From: Hybos culiciformis
Lineage: Eukaryota; Arthropoda; Insecta; Diptera; Hybotidae
NCBI GenBank assembly: GCA_964007475.1
Contig: OZ023273.1
Coordinates: 9,933,922-9,997,921 of the forward strand
DNA: 64,000 nt
Reading direction: 5' to 3'
Part shown: one piece after another, positions 1-18,110 of the stretch
Layout: each line of letters begins with the position of its first letter
How positions within the stretch are numbered: the stretch's first letter is position 1
The notes under the pieces: generated by a model
The model's input: only the letters and a program-made list of their open reading frames with translations
What the model was told of the DNA's origin: nothing
Database searches by the model: none
Program-made: the position numbers and the translations under genes

Positions 1-1704
1 AAAAAATAATTAAATAACTTTTTTTTAACTATTGTCTGTTTTGAAAGCTTAGTGTTTTATCTCAAAGCATACAAAATATTGAAAACAACCATTAAAACAC
101 CATTTAAATTGAAATAACTTTGCATTGTAGATCTTTGAATTACTATTTCATCAGTTAATAATTATATTATAGGATAAATAAAAAAACAATTTAAAAATAA
201 CAAACAGAAGATATTTGAGATAATTAATATTTTATTTTTTAAAACATTACGATGAACTTTGCCTTTCTTGAAATCACCATAATTCGTTTCATTACATTGT
301 ATTTATAATGATTGCGTTCAATTATCTCAAAATCTCGATTGCTTTAAAAAAAGATGCAAAGTCTGTTAAACAAAAGCATGCAATTTTGTTAAGTGTCAAA
401 TGAAGTATCAATAATTTTTTTTTTAAATTATCAAATTTCGGTAAAGTGCATGGTGATTGTAAATTCAATTACTTAGCCAAGAACTTACCCAGATTTATCT
501 AAAACGTCTCTGCCATTGATCATGCTTTAATTTAGAAAAAAATTCATAAGGAAATAATAAAAACCATAAACTACTTCAAAAAAAAATCGAAAGCAATTAT
601 TAACACCAATGTTAATAAATATTTAGGGAATAGATATGTATAAAAAAAATTCATAATGAAACTTCAGGACTTTTACTATATTGATATTTTTGAAATACTA
701 GCTGGAATATACAACAATTTTTTTTGGATGATTCGAAGTTGGCCTAAATATTAATCTTAGTCTTTTCACATTACTTTTTGTAAATTAATAAAACTCCAAA
801 TATACCTCGCATAAATTTTACATTGTTTATTTTAAAATAGTTTTCATTAAGATTTTCGAATTCCTAATGAAATTAAGATTTAACCAGCACACTATCTACA
901 ATCAATAAAAAGATTATTGTAGAAAAAAGACAACATTCTAAGCCTAGTAAAGGTAAAGCAAAAATTAAGCTTATTTTCAATAAATCAACAAACAAACATC
1001 TATTAAATAAAATTCCTAATGAGCGATCTAATGATGATATTTTAGTAAATTTCATTTTCAAAATGTTCAAGCTTCAACATATGGCAGTACCAATTAAACT
1101 ATAAAATTAAATTATTTAGGAAATGTATTATTTTCCTGGAATCTGGAAAATCGATTAATGAAGTCACTGAATATATGAAACTAGTTCACCACGCCGGCCT
1201 GCGACAGCGTCGACTTCAACTAAAGTTAATAAAATTAACTTGGTGTTTTATTCTTTTCAAAATATTACACAAAAGCAAATATATCGCCATATACGCAATA
1301 TATTAAAGTATATATAAATATATACATCATACATACATAACATTTCGTATCAATACAACAGCTTGATTTGTAATCAACGCCAAGAAAAAGTAATTAATTT
1401 TGTTGCGAAGCGCTCAAAAGTTCCGCAATAAATATAGTCAAATAATTTTAATAAGTTCCGATTCGTCGAGAACGTAAAAATTATTATTATGATATATTAT
1501 TATGATAAAGAAAGAACGGATATGTTTGAAAATACTCAAGCCATTATCTGTATTGAATAAGAAAATCTTTTCACTTTTTGCTCTTTAAATCTTAAAACAT
1601 CAAGTATTAAAATCTTTGATTATTTGAAAATGAAATTCAAAAGTTGAATGGGTAAAAATTTTCATTTCATAGGTTTTTTTTTAAGTGAAGAATTTTAATT
1701 TTAC
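1..1704. other. Probable myosin intron / 3' flank; no exon recognised
   Basis: The myosin exon ending at 1705 has a good donor (GTAAAA on the minus strand), so this stretch is most simply an intron leading to tail exons beyond the window. It is A/T-rich with homopolymer runs. The one exception is a short GC-rich block near 1189-1225, described under findings. No MyTH4, FERM or SH3 coding was seen here. Confidence 0.5.
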
Positions 1705-6728
<5,024 letters not shown>

Positions 6729-9700
6729 CTAAAATAAAAATATTAGATTGATTACAGATTAGATCAGATAAAAATAAACACAAAATTCATTAATTTTATT
6801 TTAAATCTATTTTATTTTTAAGAAAGAATATTAAGTATATTAAGTAAGTAAATTTTAACAACCAAAATTTCAAGATATTATATTATGGGATGACATTAAA
6901 AAATTAAATATATACATATTGAATTGCTTGCTACCTAGTACTTATTCGTCTAATTTGATAAGCGCTAAGATATTAAAAAAAATATTGTTTATAAACAATT
7001 TTGAATTACACATTCAATTGGGGTCTAGCTTTATAATCCATTTTTCCATTGAATTTTCCTTCGATGAAAATTTAAATACTACGAATGAACGTTTTTGAAC
7101 ATCATAAAAGAAGAATAACAAATGTAAGCAATACCAAAACATTGGGAAAAATGTTAAAAGAGATGTGTATATATTTAAAATTTTTTGAGTATATTAGGTG
7201 TATTTAAAAAAAATAAATATATATAGAAAATATGTAGAGTAGATAAGTAATTATGTAAAATAGAAAATCATATTTTTTTATCGTACCAAAGAGCAATTTA
7301 CTTCACTTAAAAAAGGGTTTAAAAAAGAAACAAAAACACTTAATATGAAAAGAGCAAATGTTAAATATTTTTCATGATTTTATGATTTTTTTTTTGGTAT
7401 GAAATGAAGTAAGTTAATGTCTTTTCACTGTGTAAAGCGATGGCTTTTAATATTTTAGGATTTTTCTTGAACATAAATATACATGAGCATTGAAGAAAAT
7501 AAACAAATATGAAAGTTGATCGCGGCTCTGTAATGTTTACATTTCGGGGAAATAAGTGCTTTTAATCAGTTATTCTTAATCTTTTTATTATGGTTAGAAG
7601 TATTAAAGACAGCCAGAGAATCAGAGATCGATTTCATTATATTATATTAAATTTGAACCATGTACTTCTAAATAACTTATTTAAAAGAATCAGTAAAAAA
7701 AATTTCATTATCAGATCATAATTTGACAGCCACTGTAGAAACCGTATAAAATTGAAAAGGTAAACATTTATCTTTTTTATTAGCAAAAGAAAAGATAGTA
7801 AAAAAAAATTAGTTACCTTTATATTTTGTTCTAAACCTCTATTCTAAATAAATTGATACTTATACATTACGTAGTGTCTGTTTGCATGCATACTTATGTA
7901 ACAAAAAATAAAATTAAAATATCTATATAAAAAAAAAGGTAAGTAGATATAAAAGTGTAGGTATATTATATAAATAAATACAAACAACAATAAGTAAATA
8001 TTTATTTTATATAGTATTAAGCATATAAAAAAAATTTTTTTTTTTGGGAATTCCGTACGCAATCAATTAAATTTACAATAAGAATTTTTGAATAGCTTGT
8101 TGGTATTTCTATAATGTTAAGATGACTCATATTAAAAATATTTAATGATGTGGTCATCATAACAGTCAACTTTAATGTATTAACTAAATATAAGTAATAA
8201 TGATAAACTTTAAAGCTAAATAGAAACAATTTTTTCTATTTAAATAAGGAGCAACTAGGAACTTCTATTTCAACCAACTTGAACCTCTTTATCAATTGTC
8301 TCTTTATCAAGATATGTTATTAATATAACTGAACTCTAAATTTAATTTAAACAATTTTTTTTTTAGCTTTGAATGGAAAAAATTTTAAAATTTAATATAA
8401 TTAAATTTAAAAATAATGAATGTTTATAAAATAAAGTAAAGCTTAAAAGTAATAAATGACAATGGATTAACATTTTGTATATATGCGGATTTTGTGTAAC
8501 CGAAGAAAAAAGGACATAACATCAAACATCGAAATGAGTATGTACAAAATTATCATTAACATTAACATTTTGATATTCTTGTTCTGGTGCATACAAAATT
8601 TCCGGAAAAGCGAGGGAAAAAGTATGTATTGCAGAAACATTAAGACTTCCTTAAAATATAAAAATTACATAAAACTTTCATAAATTATGTTACAAAAAAA
8701 AAAAATTAGGTCAAAGCACGGATCAAAGTAAGTATGTAAACAAAAAAATACTTTTTTTCACACACATTACCACTTATTATTTTTGATACATTTTCTCAAG
8801 ATCTATAATTCGAAATAAAAACATAAAAAACTTTTCTTTTTTTTTAATTTTTGAAAAATATCATCATCCAAACAGATGGATAAAAGAAAATTTATTATTA
8901 TGTATAAGAACAAGAGCTCGTATTACAACAACTAAGTAATCAAATTGATAAAAGTAGGATCATTATAATATGAACTAAATATATTTTTGTCTATTTTAAT
9001 AATTTTAATATTTTTACTTAATAATATTTTTTGTTTAGAATAAAATTTTATGACTAAAATAGATACTTTTTTCGTTAAAAATATTTTTTTCAATCCATAT
9101 TAAAATAAACATATGTCCGTTCTTATCTTATAAGTAACTTCAATATACGAATTTGCATTTATATTGAAATAAAAGTTTTTCATTATTATGATTACTTATA
9201 CCGTGTTAATAAGTATTGGATAAATATAAATACATAAGTACTTAATAGACGAGAATTTTTAATAAATGATAAAATTATTGCTTTCATAATAAATAATTAG
9301 GAACTATGAATGATTCATTTAACTAGTCAAGCCAGACTTGAATTTTTTTTTTTATTTTTTTTTATTCATATTAAAATATGTACTTAAATTAATGTTCTTG
9401 CCTTGCGAGAATACATGATGTTAGCGTGTTGTTTTTATTATTTTAATATTTCCCCTTTAGTTATTTTTTGATTTAAGATAATGATCTGGTCAGCATAACA
9501 CTTTTAAGAACCAAGTTAAGTAATATAGAGTGAGAAAGAAAATATAATTTAATTTATTTAAAGGAGTAAATAAAATCATATATTGTTAGGCATCCTCTGC
9601 AAGTACCCGTGCCGGCTTAAAACATAACTAGCCTTTTAAATAACTGCTAGTTTTGTAATGTTCCAATGAAAGATTCAAGTATATAGGATGTTGAAATTGT

Positions 9701-11724
9701 AGAAAAAAAATCAAATAATTAATTTAAGGTGAAAAATTTCTATTACTTATTTAGTTTATAAATTAAAAATTAATATAATAAATACCTAATAAAAAAAATA
9801 ATAATATAATGAATAATATATAATGAATAATATAATGAATAATTAATTTTATTTATTTTCTTATCTTAAGCGATTCATTGCACATAAATTAAAAAAACAT
9901 TATTACATGAATTAAAAATGATAAAACCGCAGCAAGTTACTTAATTAAAATATAAATTCAACTTCGAGATTTTGAAATTTTTAATTGAATAAACAATTTT
10001 TGCATAATACTGCCTGCACTTTTTTTTTTATATGTAGATTAAGTATATAGTTCGAAAATGAATCATGTATAATTATAATAAGTCTATCATATATAAATAC
10101 AGCTATGTATATTCAGTAAATGACTTCTCTTGTTTATCAATTTTGTGATAAGATCATAAAATTTGTTACTAATCAGAGTGTTATCATAAGCAAATTGAGG
10201 GATGTGAAATTATCCAGAATTTTATAGTTATGAAAGTTTTAAGCATTTACTACATGTTACATTTTTGAACAAATATAAATAATGCGCACTTCGAGAATGA
10301 TTTGTTTTTTTTTTTTCAATAAAAAAAAGGTATTTATTTAATCACACTTTATTCATATAAGTTTATTCATAAACCAGTTTCGTTATGATTATAAGTAAAA
10401 AAAAAAAAAGAAACCATAACATACTTAGTTAATTTCAAATTTTTTTTAAGCTTACGTTCAGAATGCTATCATAAAACAACGTTCGATTTTTTATTTTAAT
10501 AATAGATATTACTACTTATTGGTTCTGTTTTGATGTTTTCTCTTTCCCAATACAAATTTTTTGTATATATACCTACATAAGTATCTATTATTTCGCATCA
10601 AAATTCAATAATTGAAAATATTTATTCATTTCAAATAAATAAATATAAATAGTAAACATATTGATTCAGCTGGAACAAAGATTTTTATTTTTATTCAGTA
10701 TCTTGAAACATTTTTAAGTACAATATTTGAGTTGAATAATTTTTTTTGGAATAAGTAGGTATACTTCTAAAAGATATTAATTTTGGCTAAATTGGAAAAA
10801 AAAAAATTCAGTAAAAATAGGTCAAAAATTATTATTATTTTTATAGTTTAAAATTAAAATTAATAAAAATGTAATTAGGAATGGAAGCTCTTTTTTTTGC
10901 AAATTCAGTATAATTATTTAAGAAGAGCTGTAGTTAATTCTCCAAATTAGTTAAATTTCCCATCCGATGATTCAATGCGGTAGGCTTCACTTACTCCAAT
11001 TTGTTAAATAATATTTTTTAATATCCATTCATTAAAATTGATATAATATTTTGAAAAATGTACAAGGAAAAAAAAAAACTATTCAATGTAACTACTACCA
11101 CATTTCATGAATCAAATAGCTAAACATAGAACTTACGTATATATTTTAACTATGTATAATTATGTACATAGTCAATGCACTAAGCACATCACACATGCAT
11201 CATCTGCACACATTGACGACGACTACTTATATCTTCTTTCTGATCAAAACTTTTATATTGAAATGTACACGGACAAGTTTTTTATTCTTTTTTTATATTT
11301 TTTATTATGTTTTTCGTTATGGAAATCGTATATATAATTTTAATTAATGAAAGAGAAAAATAAATAAATAAAAGTAAAAAAAAAAAAATAAATAAGAAGA
11401 ATCGCACAATATTTTGTTATTAAAAAAAAAAATAAATTAATATGTGACTTCCGAGAAGACTTCCTATTAAAATAAAATTTCGCTTTTACATTTTGCTCTG
11501 GACTTTGTTTTTTATTTTTCTTAATAAAAAAAAAACATAGACAATTTTTTTTTTAAATATAATATTTTTGTATTTTTTCATTTATTATATACATAGATTC
11601 TGATTCTGATTAAGTATAAAATAAGATCTAAAAAAATAACAAAAAGAAACCTCGGGACCGGGAGAATATATAATCTAAATATGTATGTCAGAAGTTTGGA
11701 GACATTTAAGTACCTACTCAAATA

Positions 11725-11743
11725 ATTCGCGATTTTCGCGAAT
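11725..11743. repeat. 8-3-8 perfect palindrome with CpG core
   Basis: ATTCGCGA, a 3-base TTT spacer, then TCGCGAAT. The arms are exact inverted copies and contain CGCG, which is unusual in this A/T-rich setting. It could be a dimeric protein-binding site or chance; no gene is adjacent. Confidence 0.6.
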
Positions 11744-12082
11744 AACACAGCTTGAACGAAAACTTAAGCGCGGTTTTAACTTAATAAAAAAATATGTTAG
11801 AATAAAGAAATAGTTCAAATAACAAAATTTATCGAGAAATAAACTTATTCTCGTAAGTTATATTTCTTAAGACTTTTATACTTCTGATAAGAAAAATTTT
11901 AAATAAATATTTATAACAAAAAAAAAAATTTTGCAAGAATTGTGTAAATTATCCGGATATTTATATTCATATTTCCATTCTTGTTTTGAAATCAACAAGA
12001 GCTTTCTGTTAATCAAATTTTAATCATATATGAATCGTATTTACAAAACATTAACATTTTAGTTTTATTTAACACTAAAGCC

Positions 12083-12248
12083 CGGTTTTCAATAATCAGG
12101 TACACTCTGTCCAAATCGATTTGGAAGCTCGTTTTGATCGTGTAAACAGGGTGTCGAAGTCAACTTGGATTAAAGTTGAGTAGGACACTGCTCAACTTAC
12201 TTTGATCAAAGTAACTTAGACAAAGTGTAGTTGGATCATGAAAACCGA
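12083..12248. mobile_element. MITE-like non-autonomous DNA element with imperfect terminal inverted repeats
   Basis: The left end (CGGTTTTCA...TACACTCTGTCCAA) and the reverse complement of the right end (CGGTTTTCA...TACACTTTGTCTAA) match over about 35 bases with a few substitutions. The first nine bases are identical. The interior also folds back: an 8-base inverted pair AAGTTGAG/CTCAACTT lies at 12173-12180 and 12191-12198, and an exact 18-base palindrome at 12197-12214 is centred on TTTGATCAAA. There is no coding capacity. The length (about 166 bases) and structure fit a miniature inverted-repeat transposable element. Superfamily is not assigned because no clear target-site duplication was seen. 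Confidence 0.7.
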
Positions 12249-12920
12249 TAATAAATGAAATTTAATAAATTATGAGTATGGCATAATATCAAGATATTTA
12301 TACAGACTCAGAATAGACAAAGAAAATAACTAACTATTGAGAACTGAACTTTCAATTGTAAAAATAAAAGTTCATAAAAAACTTGAGTTTGTTCTTATTT
12401 TTTAAATAAAGATTTGAGTTCTTTTCATGTTTCTTCTTCTCATATATAAAAATCAGAAATCAAAAATTAATAGAAAAAAAAAAACAAAATAAAAGAAATA
12501 AATACCTAGGTACCAACTTATTGTTACAATCTTTATTTTTATTCGCATGTTCAATATCAATATTATGAAAAAAAAAAAAGTAATAATATATAGAATGTTA
12601 GTAGTAGGTAAGTATCGGTAAGTATATAGTACTTATAAAACATAATAGAACTAAGTATATTATTAGTGATTAAAGAACTACATACAACAACAGTTAAACT
12701 ACTTTTAACTATTAAAAAAAAAAAACAAATATTTTGCATTTTTATTATTTCATCAATTCAACTAAACTGGTTCTCTGTTCAGTGTGACTTAAAAGCATCT
12801 GGTTAATACAGCAGTGGCAGGCAGCAGGTGTAAAATCTTCTGCATAATAAGAAACAAACTTTTTTTTTGTTTTTTTTTTTTTTAATCGTCTGGTTTGTTC
12901 AGCTCTAAATTAAAATAATA

Positions 12921-12948
12921 TTAAATAATAATAATAATAATAATAACA
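12921..12948. repeat. (AAT)n microsatellite
   Basis: Perfect AAT/ATA triplet run of about eight units in intergenic or intronic DNA. Confidence 0.85.
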
Positions 12949-15900
12949 ATAAAAAAAAAATCCAACATTAAAAAATTAAGTGCTTGCAAAATTAAAGAAA
13001 TTTTCAATTTGAATCTGCTCCAAAATGCTTAACACAACAACATTTTAAAAAATAATTTTTTGCTGTTAAAAAAAAATAAAATTTTTAATATAAAATGCTT
13101 TAAAATCAATTCATTTTATTTTGTGCTCAACAATGGAAAAATATTTATATATTTTAATTTATTTATTTTTTTTTTGAATGCAAGTCTTTGATAATAATCA
13201 TTTATTCTTAATTGTTTTTGTACATCCAATTTTTTTTGTGTTAACTTTTTTTTTTTTTTTTTTTTGCTTTGGAAAATGAAAATTTGTTTGGGAAAAAATT
13301 ATCAAACCATATCACTATTATGATAATTTTTTGTTATTGTTTATAATATTGAATTGAAAAAAAAAAAAATGTTAAAATAAATAAATTTCCTACAATGTCG
13401 TCAGTCATAATAATGGTCGTTGCTTTTTTTAATATTTTTATAATAAGTTCATATACAGGTACTTAAAAATAGGAAACTTTTTCCTTAAAATTTTAAGTCT
13501 GAACGTCTGGAATTCAATTGTATTTAAAATTTTGATATTAAGTAAGCAATAGGTATTAAACGAGGAATTAATATAATAATAGTGTATTATACACTGGTAT
13601 TCGATTATTGCACCATTGGATTCCCCGTAGTCCACTTTATAAGTACAATCCATTCTTCGAAATCTTGTTCCTAGCTGTTTTACGTGACAAACACGAAAAT
13701 ATTGGATTTAAATTTTATATGAAATTTTAAATGCGTTTTACTCAAAACTATACTTTTTCACATGTACCCCAGTTATTATACAAACCATACGAAGTTATTT
13801 ATTATCGTTTAAAATTTTGTCTGAGTTTTTTTAATTAATAGAAAACCCTCTTAAATTCCCAGATAACTATTTAGTTCAAAAAGGTCAAACCTATTAAATT
13901 TACAAATTTCTGCCCGAGTTGTACTTAGGTAATGAATACGTGTTTAAATTTAAAGATTTTCGGCGGTATTAATTTCAAAGAATTTTTTTAAACAAAACTT
14001 AAATACGAATGGAAAACAATTTGAAATTGTTAATTCATAATTAATACATATATTAATACGTATATATTACTTACCTTACTTACATCAAAAACCTTATAAA
14101 AACCTAATAAGCATGATGTTTTTATCTCTATTTCAAATTTGAGAATATTTAGAAAAAAATATCAAGACTTTTCATTTTAGCGAAGTACAAAAAAATAAAA
14201 AGTTAAATCGCTTATGAGTGTGTTTTCATTTTCGGTTTCAGAAGGTTCACAACTACTCAGTAAGCCGATTTCATTCATTTAATACCAATCTTTTTTTCTT
14301 CCAAGATTTAGAGCAAGATTTAAAATTCTGGAATTTTAAATTAAAAGCTATAAACCAGCCAAAGGTTTAAATAATTTTCATATAAAATTTTTATTCTTTT
14401 TAAATTTTAAACATTAATATGGAAAACTGACCCAATATTTAATTTATGTGAACTTAGAATTGCACATTTTTGTTATTAAATTTGATTAAATTGTAAAATT
14501 CATCCTTTCTCTTCTTTATTAATACGAGGTTTTTTATGTGAAGTTGTTTTATTTTCAATCGAACCTAATCGCCGAGCTAATCGCTTACTTATAACTTATC
14601 ACTAGAAAACATAGTTAGGAAGGTACTAAGTAATATAAAAATATATGAAAAGCATAGCATGTACAATAAATACTTAAGTAGTTACATATTTTGGAATTGT
14701 TAATAAATTAATTTTAATTTTAGATATGATATTTATTTTCAGGTAGCTATGAACTTGTAACTTTATTTTACATTGAGAACTAAAGCATTCTTTTATAATG
14801 AATAATAATGAACTTTCGTATTTCATCTTGAAAATATGAAATTTTTAAAAATTATATTACTTACTTAAATAACTACATACATACGTACATATAAGCTTAG
14901 GTGTTTATTTTGCTGTAAGTCATCAATCAAAACTTATGACTCAACATTCAGTGTTTAACTCAAGTCAAGAAATTTTAAATTGATATGATTAGATTCAAGA
15001 ATATATTTTAATCTTTTTTAATCAAATTCCGAAAAATATAAGAATAACTAACTCTCTATAAATTCAAAAAATATCTTATTTTCTGAGTATGTATGTACTT
15101 TATTTAAGTAATAATTATGACATCAAATATAAATGAAAAATAAATAGGTAAGTACCTAGATTTAGAAGAACTAAATATAGTTAACTGAATAGCTAGGAAG
15201 GTATACCTACCTATTAACCTACCTAAATTTTTACTTTTTTTCACTAAGTATATTTTAATTTTTTTTTAGTTAAAATCATAAAATATATAACTAAATTACA
15301 ACCACAGCCATATAACGTCGGTTTATCATTTATAACTATATATTTATACAGATAAAAAACATTGGTAAACAAAAACAGAATAGAATTGAAAAAAAAAAAA
15401 AGAAAAAAAGAATATTAATTTTATGTGTCAAGTATTTTAATGGGACATGAATTGAATGGCTGGCAGGAGCAAAAAGTCCTTTAGCTAAATTTTCAGTACT
15501 ACTTTTTTGTTTTATTTATATACCTATATTCAAAAAGGTTCTTATAATTTTTCGCTCTTCTTTTTTCTTGTTGTATTTTCGTTTCCATCTGTAGAATTAA
15601 TCTAGCGTAGGGGTGTATTGTCAAAAATAATTTTCTCAATTAAAAAAATATTTTATTTTTGTTGATTAAAGCTGCTAACCAGACAACACAACAGCATTAA
15701 CTATTATGGAATATTAGTAAAATAAGCTTAAAACATTTATGTTATTTTTTCACCAAATCAAATCTATGTAGGTAACCTACATTTTTAATATGTTCCTTCA
15801 AATTTCCCTTCTTAGAGCTTTAAGAATAAATTATAGAATAAACTTGTAGAAAATCTTGTATTATGCTGTCATTCTTCAAGGTATTCTTTCGCACCATTTC

Positions 15901-16894
15901 TAATACATAGTCAGCTTCAAATTAAAGAAAAATATTTAGCTTCGAATGCAAAAAAAAAACGAAAGAACACACTAGGTATGAACCTATTACTACTATTCCA
16001 TACTAGAAATTCGTAAATAGTTCTAACTAAAGATATAGGTACCTACGCATACATACCTACCTAGGTTACATACATCTACTTACTTATTAGAAAATAAAAC
16101 TGTTCTTTCATAGTACTAAATCAATTGTCGTAGATAAGTACCTACCTAAGTTAGGTTACTTAGAAGTAATTCTTAAGTACCTACCTGTAATGTTTTAAAT
16201 GTTGTTAGAAATACCTAGATATTAGATAGTACCTATAAAATATAAAGTAAGTAAATAGATCTATGTATTATTCCTTCAGTAAACCAAATTAAAAAAAAGG
16301 ACAAAATCACTTTTGAAACTAAATTTCATCAAAAAAAAACAAAAAAACCATACGTACGTAGAGAAAATTTTAAGAATGTATTCGAAAAAGGAAAAATTTC
16401 CAAAGGGCGTTTTTCGCAAAAAAATAAAAAAGAAAAAAAAAAGGATACATTTAATTCTAAAATTTTTCTTATTTTCTAATTATGAATTTTCAAAAATTTT
16501 CAAATAAAAATTAAATCTAATAATTGATTTATGATTTTAATAAACTATCATTATAAATTTAATTCAAAATATGCGAAAATTTTCCAAAAAACAAAAAGGA
16601 TTTTGAATGAAAACTTGCCTTCAAAATTTACAGCCATTTTTTGTAATCCTTTAAAAAAACCTGGTGAATTTTTATTTTTAAATTTTAAATTTATATTAAA
16701 TTTTTTCTTTTTTGTTAAGGCTTTTATTTTTAAACACAACACTTATTATTTGAGTTATTTCAATAATTCCTTTAATTTGATCATAATTAGATTTTAATTA
16801 TGAAAATAAAAATTTTGGTGTTTTTAGTATTAAAAAAAAAAAAAACAAATAAATAAAAATTTTGTTTTCACGATATTTCGTTAGATCTAAAAAA

Positions 16895-16940
16895 CAACCA
16901 ACCAACCAACTCTCTCAACCGAAAATCGTCAACTGATTGA
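16895..16940 (-). promoter_or_regulatory. Candidate minus-strand core promoter (Inr + DPE)
   Basis: Read on the minus strand there is TCAGTT, an arthropod-type initiator, with its A (+1) at 16934. GGTTG falls exactly at +28 to +32 and fits the downstream promoter element RGWYV. No TATA box is obvious. It faces the myosin gene and could be its start, although the first exon has not been identified. The DPE sits in a GGTT repeat, so a chance match is possible. Confidence 0.35.
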
Positions 16941-18110
16941 CCTGACCTGGAGTGAGTCGACTCTGACTGGCTCAATAAAAAATTATAATGACAAAAAATT
17001 ACAAAAAACACAAATATTTAAAAATGAGACAAAAACGAGATTTTTTCTTTTTTTGACATTTTCTTTTGCTGTTTTTATTTCTTGTATTTTTTTTTCAGTG
17101 GTGGTCAATCGATTCAAACCTTGTTATTATTATAGTAGAGTTATGCTCGATACAATTCAATGGCGTAGTCGACATCCAATTAAAACCGCGCTGCCATTCA
17201 GTTGGGGAAAACATAAAAATACTATCGTTTAAAGGAAAATAAGTATTAAAAAAATTTATTATAATTTTTGATAAACATTTTAATTTCAATATTTTTTAAA
17301 TTATTCAATAACATGATTTGATTTTATTTTAATCAGTTTCATTTATGTATTTTAAATTTGCATAAAAAAATTTAAACATAGAAATATTTGACTTCGTATT
17401 GCGAAAAAAAACAATCGCGCGAAAAAAAAAAAAATGTTCTCGAGGTTTCTGGGGAGGCGGTAGCCGTCCTTCGATAGGCGAAGAAAATATTTTTGCAAAC
17501 ATTAACGTCGAGACTGTTCGAGTCCATATATTTTCCTACATTTAATATTTCTTACGTCGTTTGCGTCGCGTCCGTCGCGTGCGTCACGTCGAGTTTAACC
17601 AAACTATAATACAAAAGTGAATTCCGGCCGGAAACAAATTTTCCGGCCGATCTGTGTGCCATAATACACTCCCTTATTACTAGTAAATATTTTTAAAGAT
17701 TTTTTTTTTCCAACACTTGGCAATATTGAATTAATTTGATTTATCCCGCCCGCGAAACTGTTTATAAAGATTAAAGAGATAAAACCACCTCAAGAAAAGA
17801 AGATCCGCCATAAAAAGGATTAAACAATCGAAATCGAGATAAAATTGAAGACATTAAGTAGTAAGATTTGCTATCTAAATCTAAATCTGAATCCAGAGCA
17901 CATGATTGTAACGATATCCTTGGATTGCTTGTTGTAAATGGAATAGTGCGAGCTCCGAGGAACGTAAAATAAGATACAATTATTTTAATTTTTATGACGT
18001 TCAGTTCAGATTATTATCTTTCATCTTCCTTCACACAATACAATTTCATATTTAATTTTTTTAATTTAATGCATTTCTTTTTACAGTTGAATTACCTCAA
18101 AAAATAAAAA
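16941..18110. promoter_or_regulatory. Gene-flanking regulatory region upstream of shutdown, including a CpG-rich block
   Basis: The shutdown coding exon is preceded by a splice acceptor (TTACAG ending at 18086), so the gene has at least one 5' noncoding exon in this interval. The interval is less A/T-rich than its neighbours. It holds a DRE-like AATCGATT at 17107-17114, a GTCGC/GCGTC-rich tract at about 17550-17592 and a 10-bp perfect hairpin at 17625-17649. The transcription start and noncoding exon limits cannot be set from sequence alone. Confidence 0.5.
17625..17649. repeat. Perfect 10-bp GC-rich hairpin in the shutdown 5' region
   Basis: Arm CGGCCGGAAA at 17625-17634 is the exact reverse complement of TTTCCGGCCG at 17640-17649, with a 5-base loop. 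It lies inside the CpG-rich block and, if transcribed, would form a strong stem in the leader RNA. As DNA it is a symmetric site. Confidence 0.75.

Larger units (their letters stand above)
6729..16900. other. About 10 kb of A/T-rich DNA between myosin and shutdown; no confident gene
   Basis: This is probably the long first intron and 5' flank of the minus-strand myosin, whose N-terminal exon must lie upstream of 6728. Most of it is poly-A/T, AAT and TA microsatellite, and short TACCTAC/GTAGGTA-type words (dense at 15140-16200). Items that stand out are the palindrome at 11725-11743, the inverted-repeat element at 12083-12248 and the coding-like segment at 12750-12853. Other open frames here are A/T-rich, have Ile/Tyr/Asn/Lys/Phe-biased translations and match nothing I know. 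Confidence 0.6.

Noticed and set aside
16313..16507. 64-codon Lys-rich plus frame
   Set aside because: Produced by A-rich tracts; no start context, domain or splice sites.
17500..17525. GTTCGAGTCC resembling a tRNA B box
   Set aside because: No A box at the right distance and no cloverleaf can be drawn around it.
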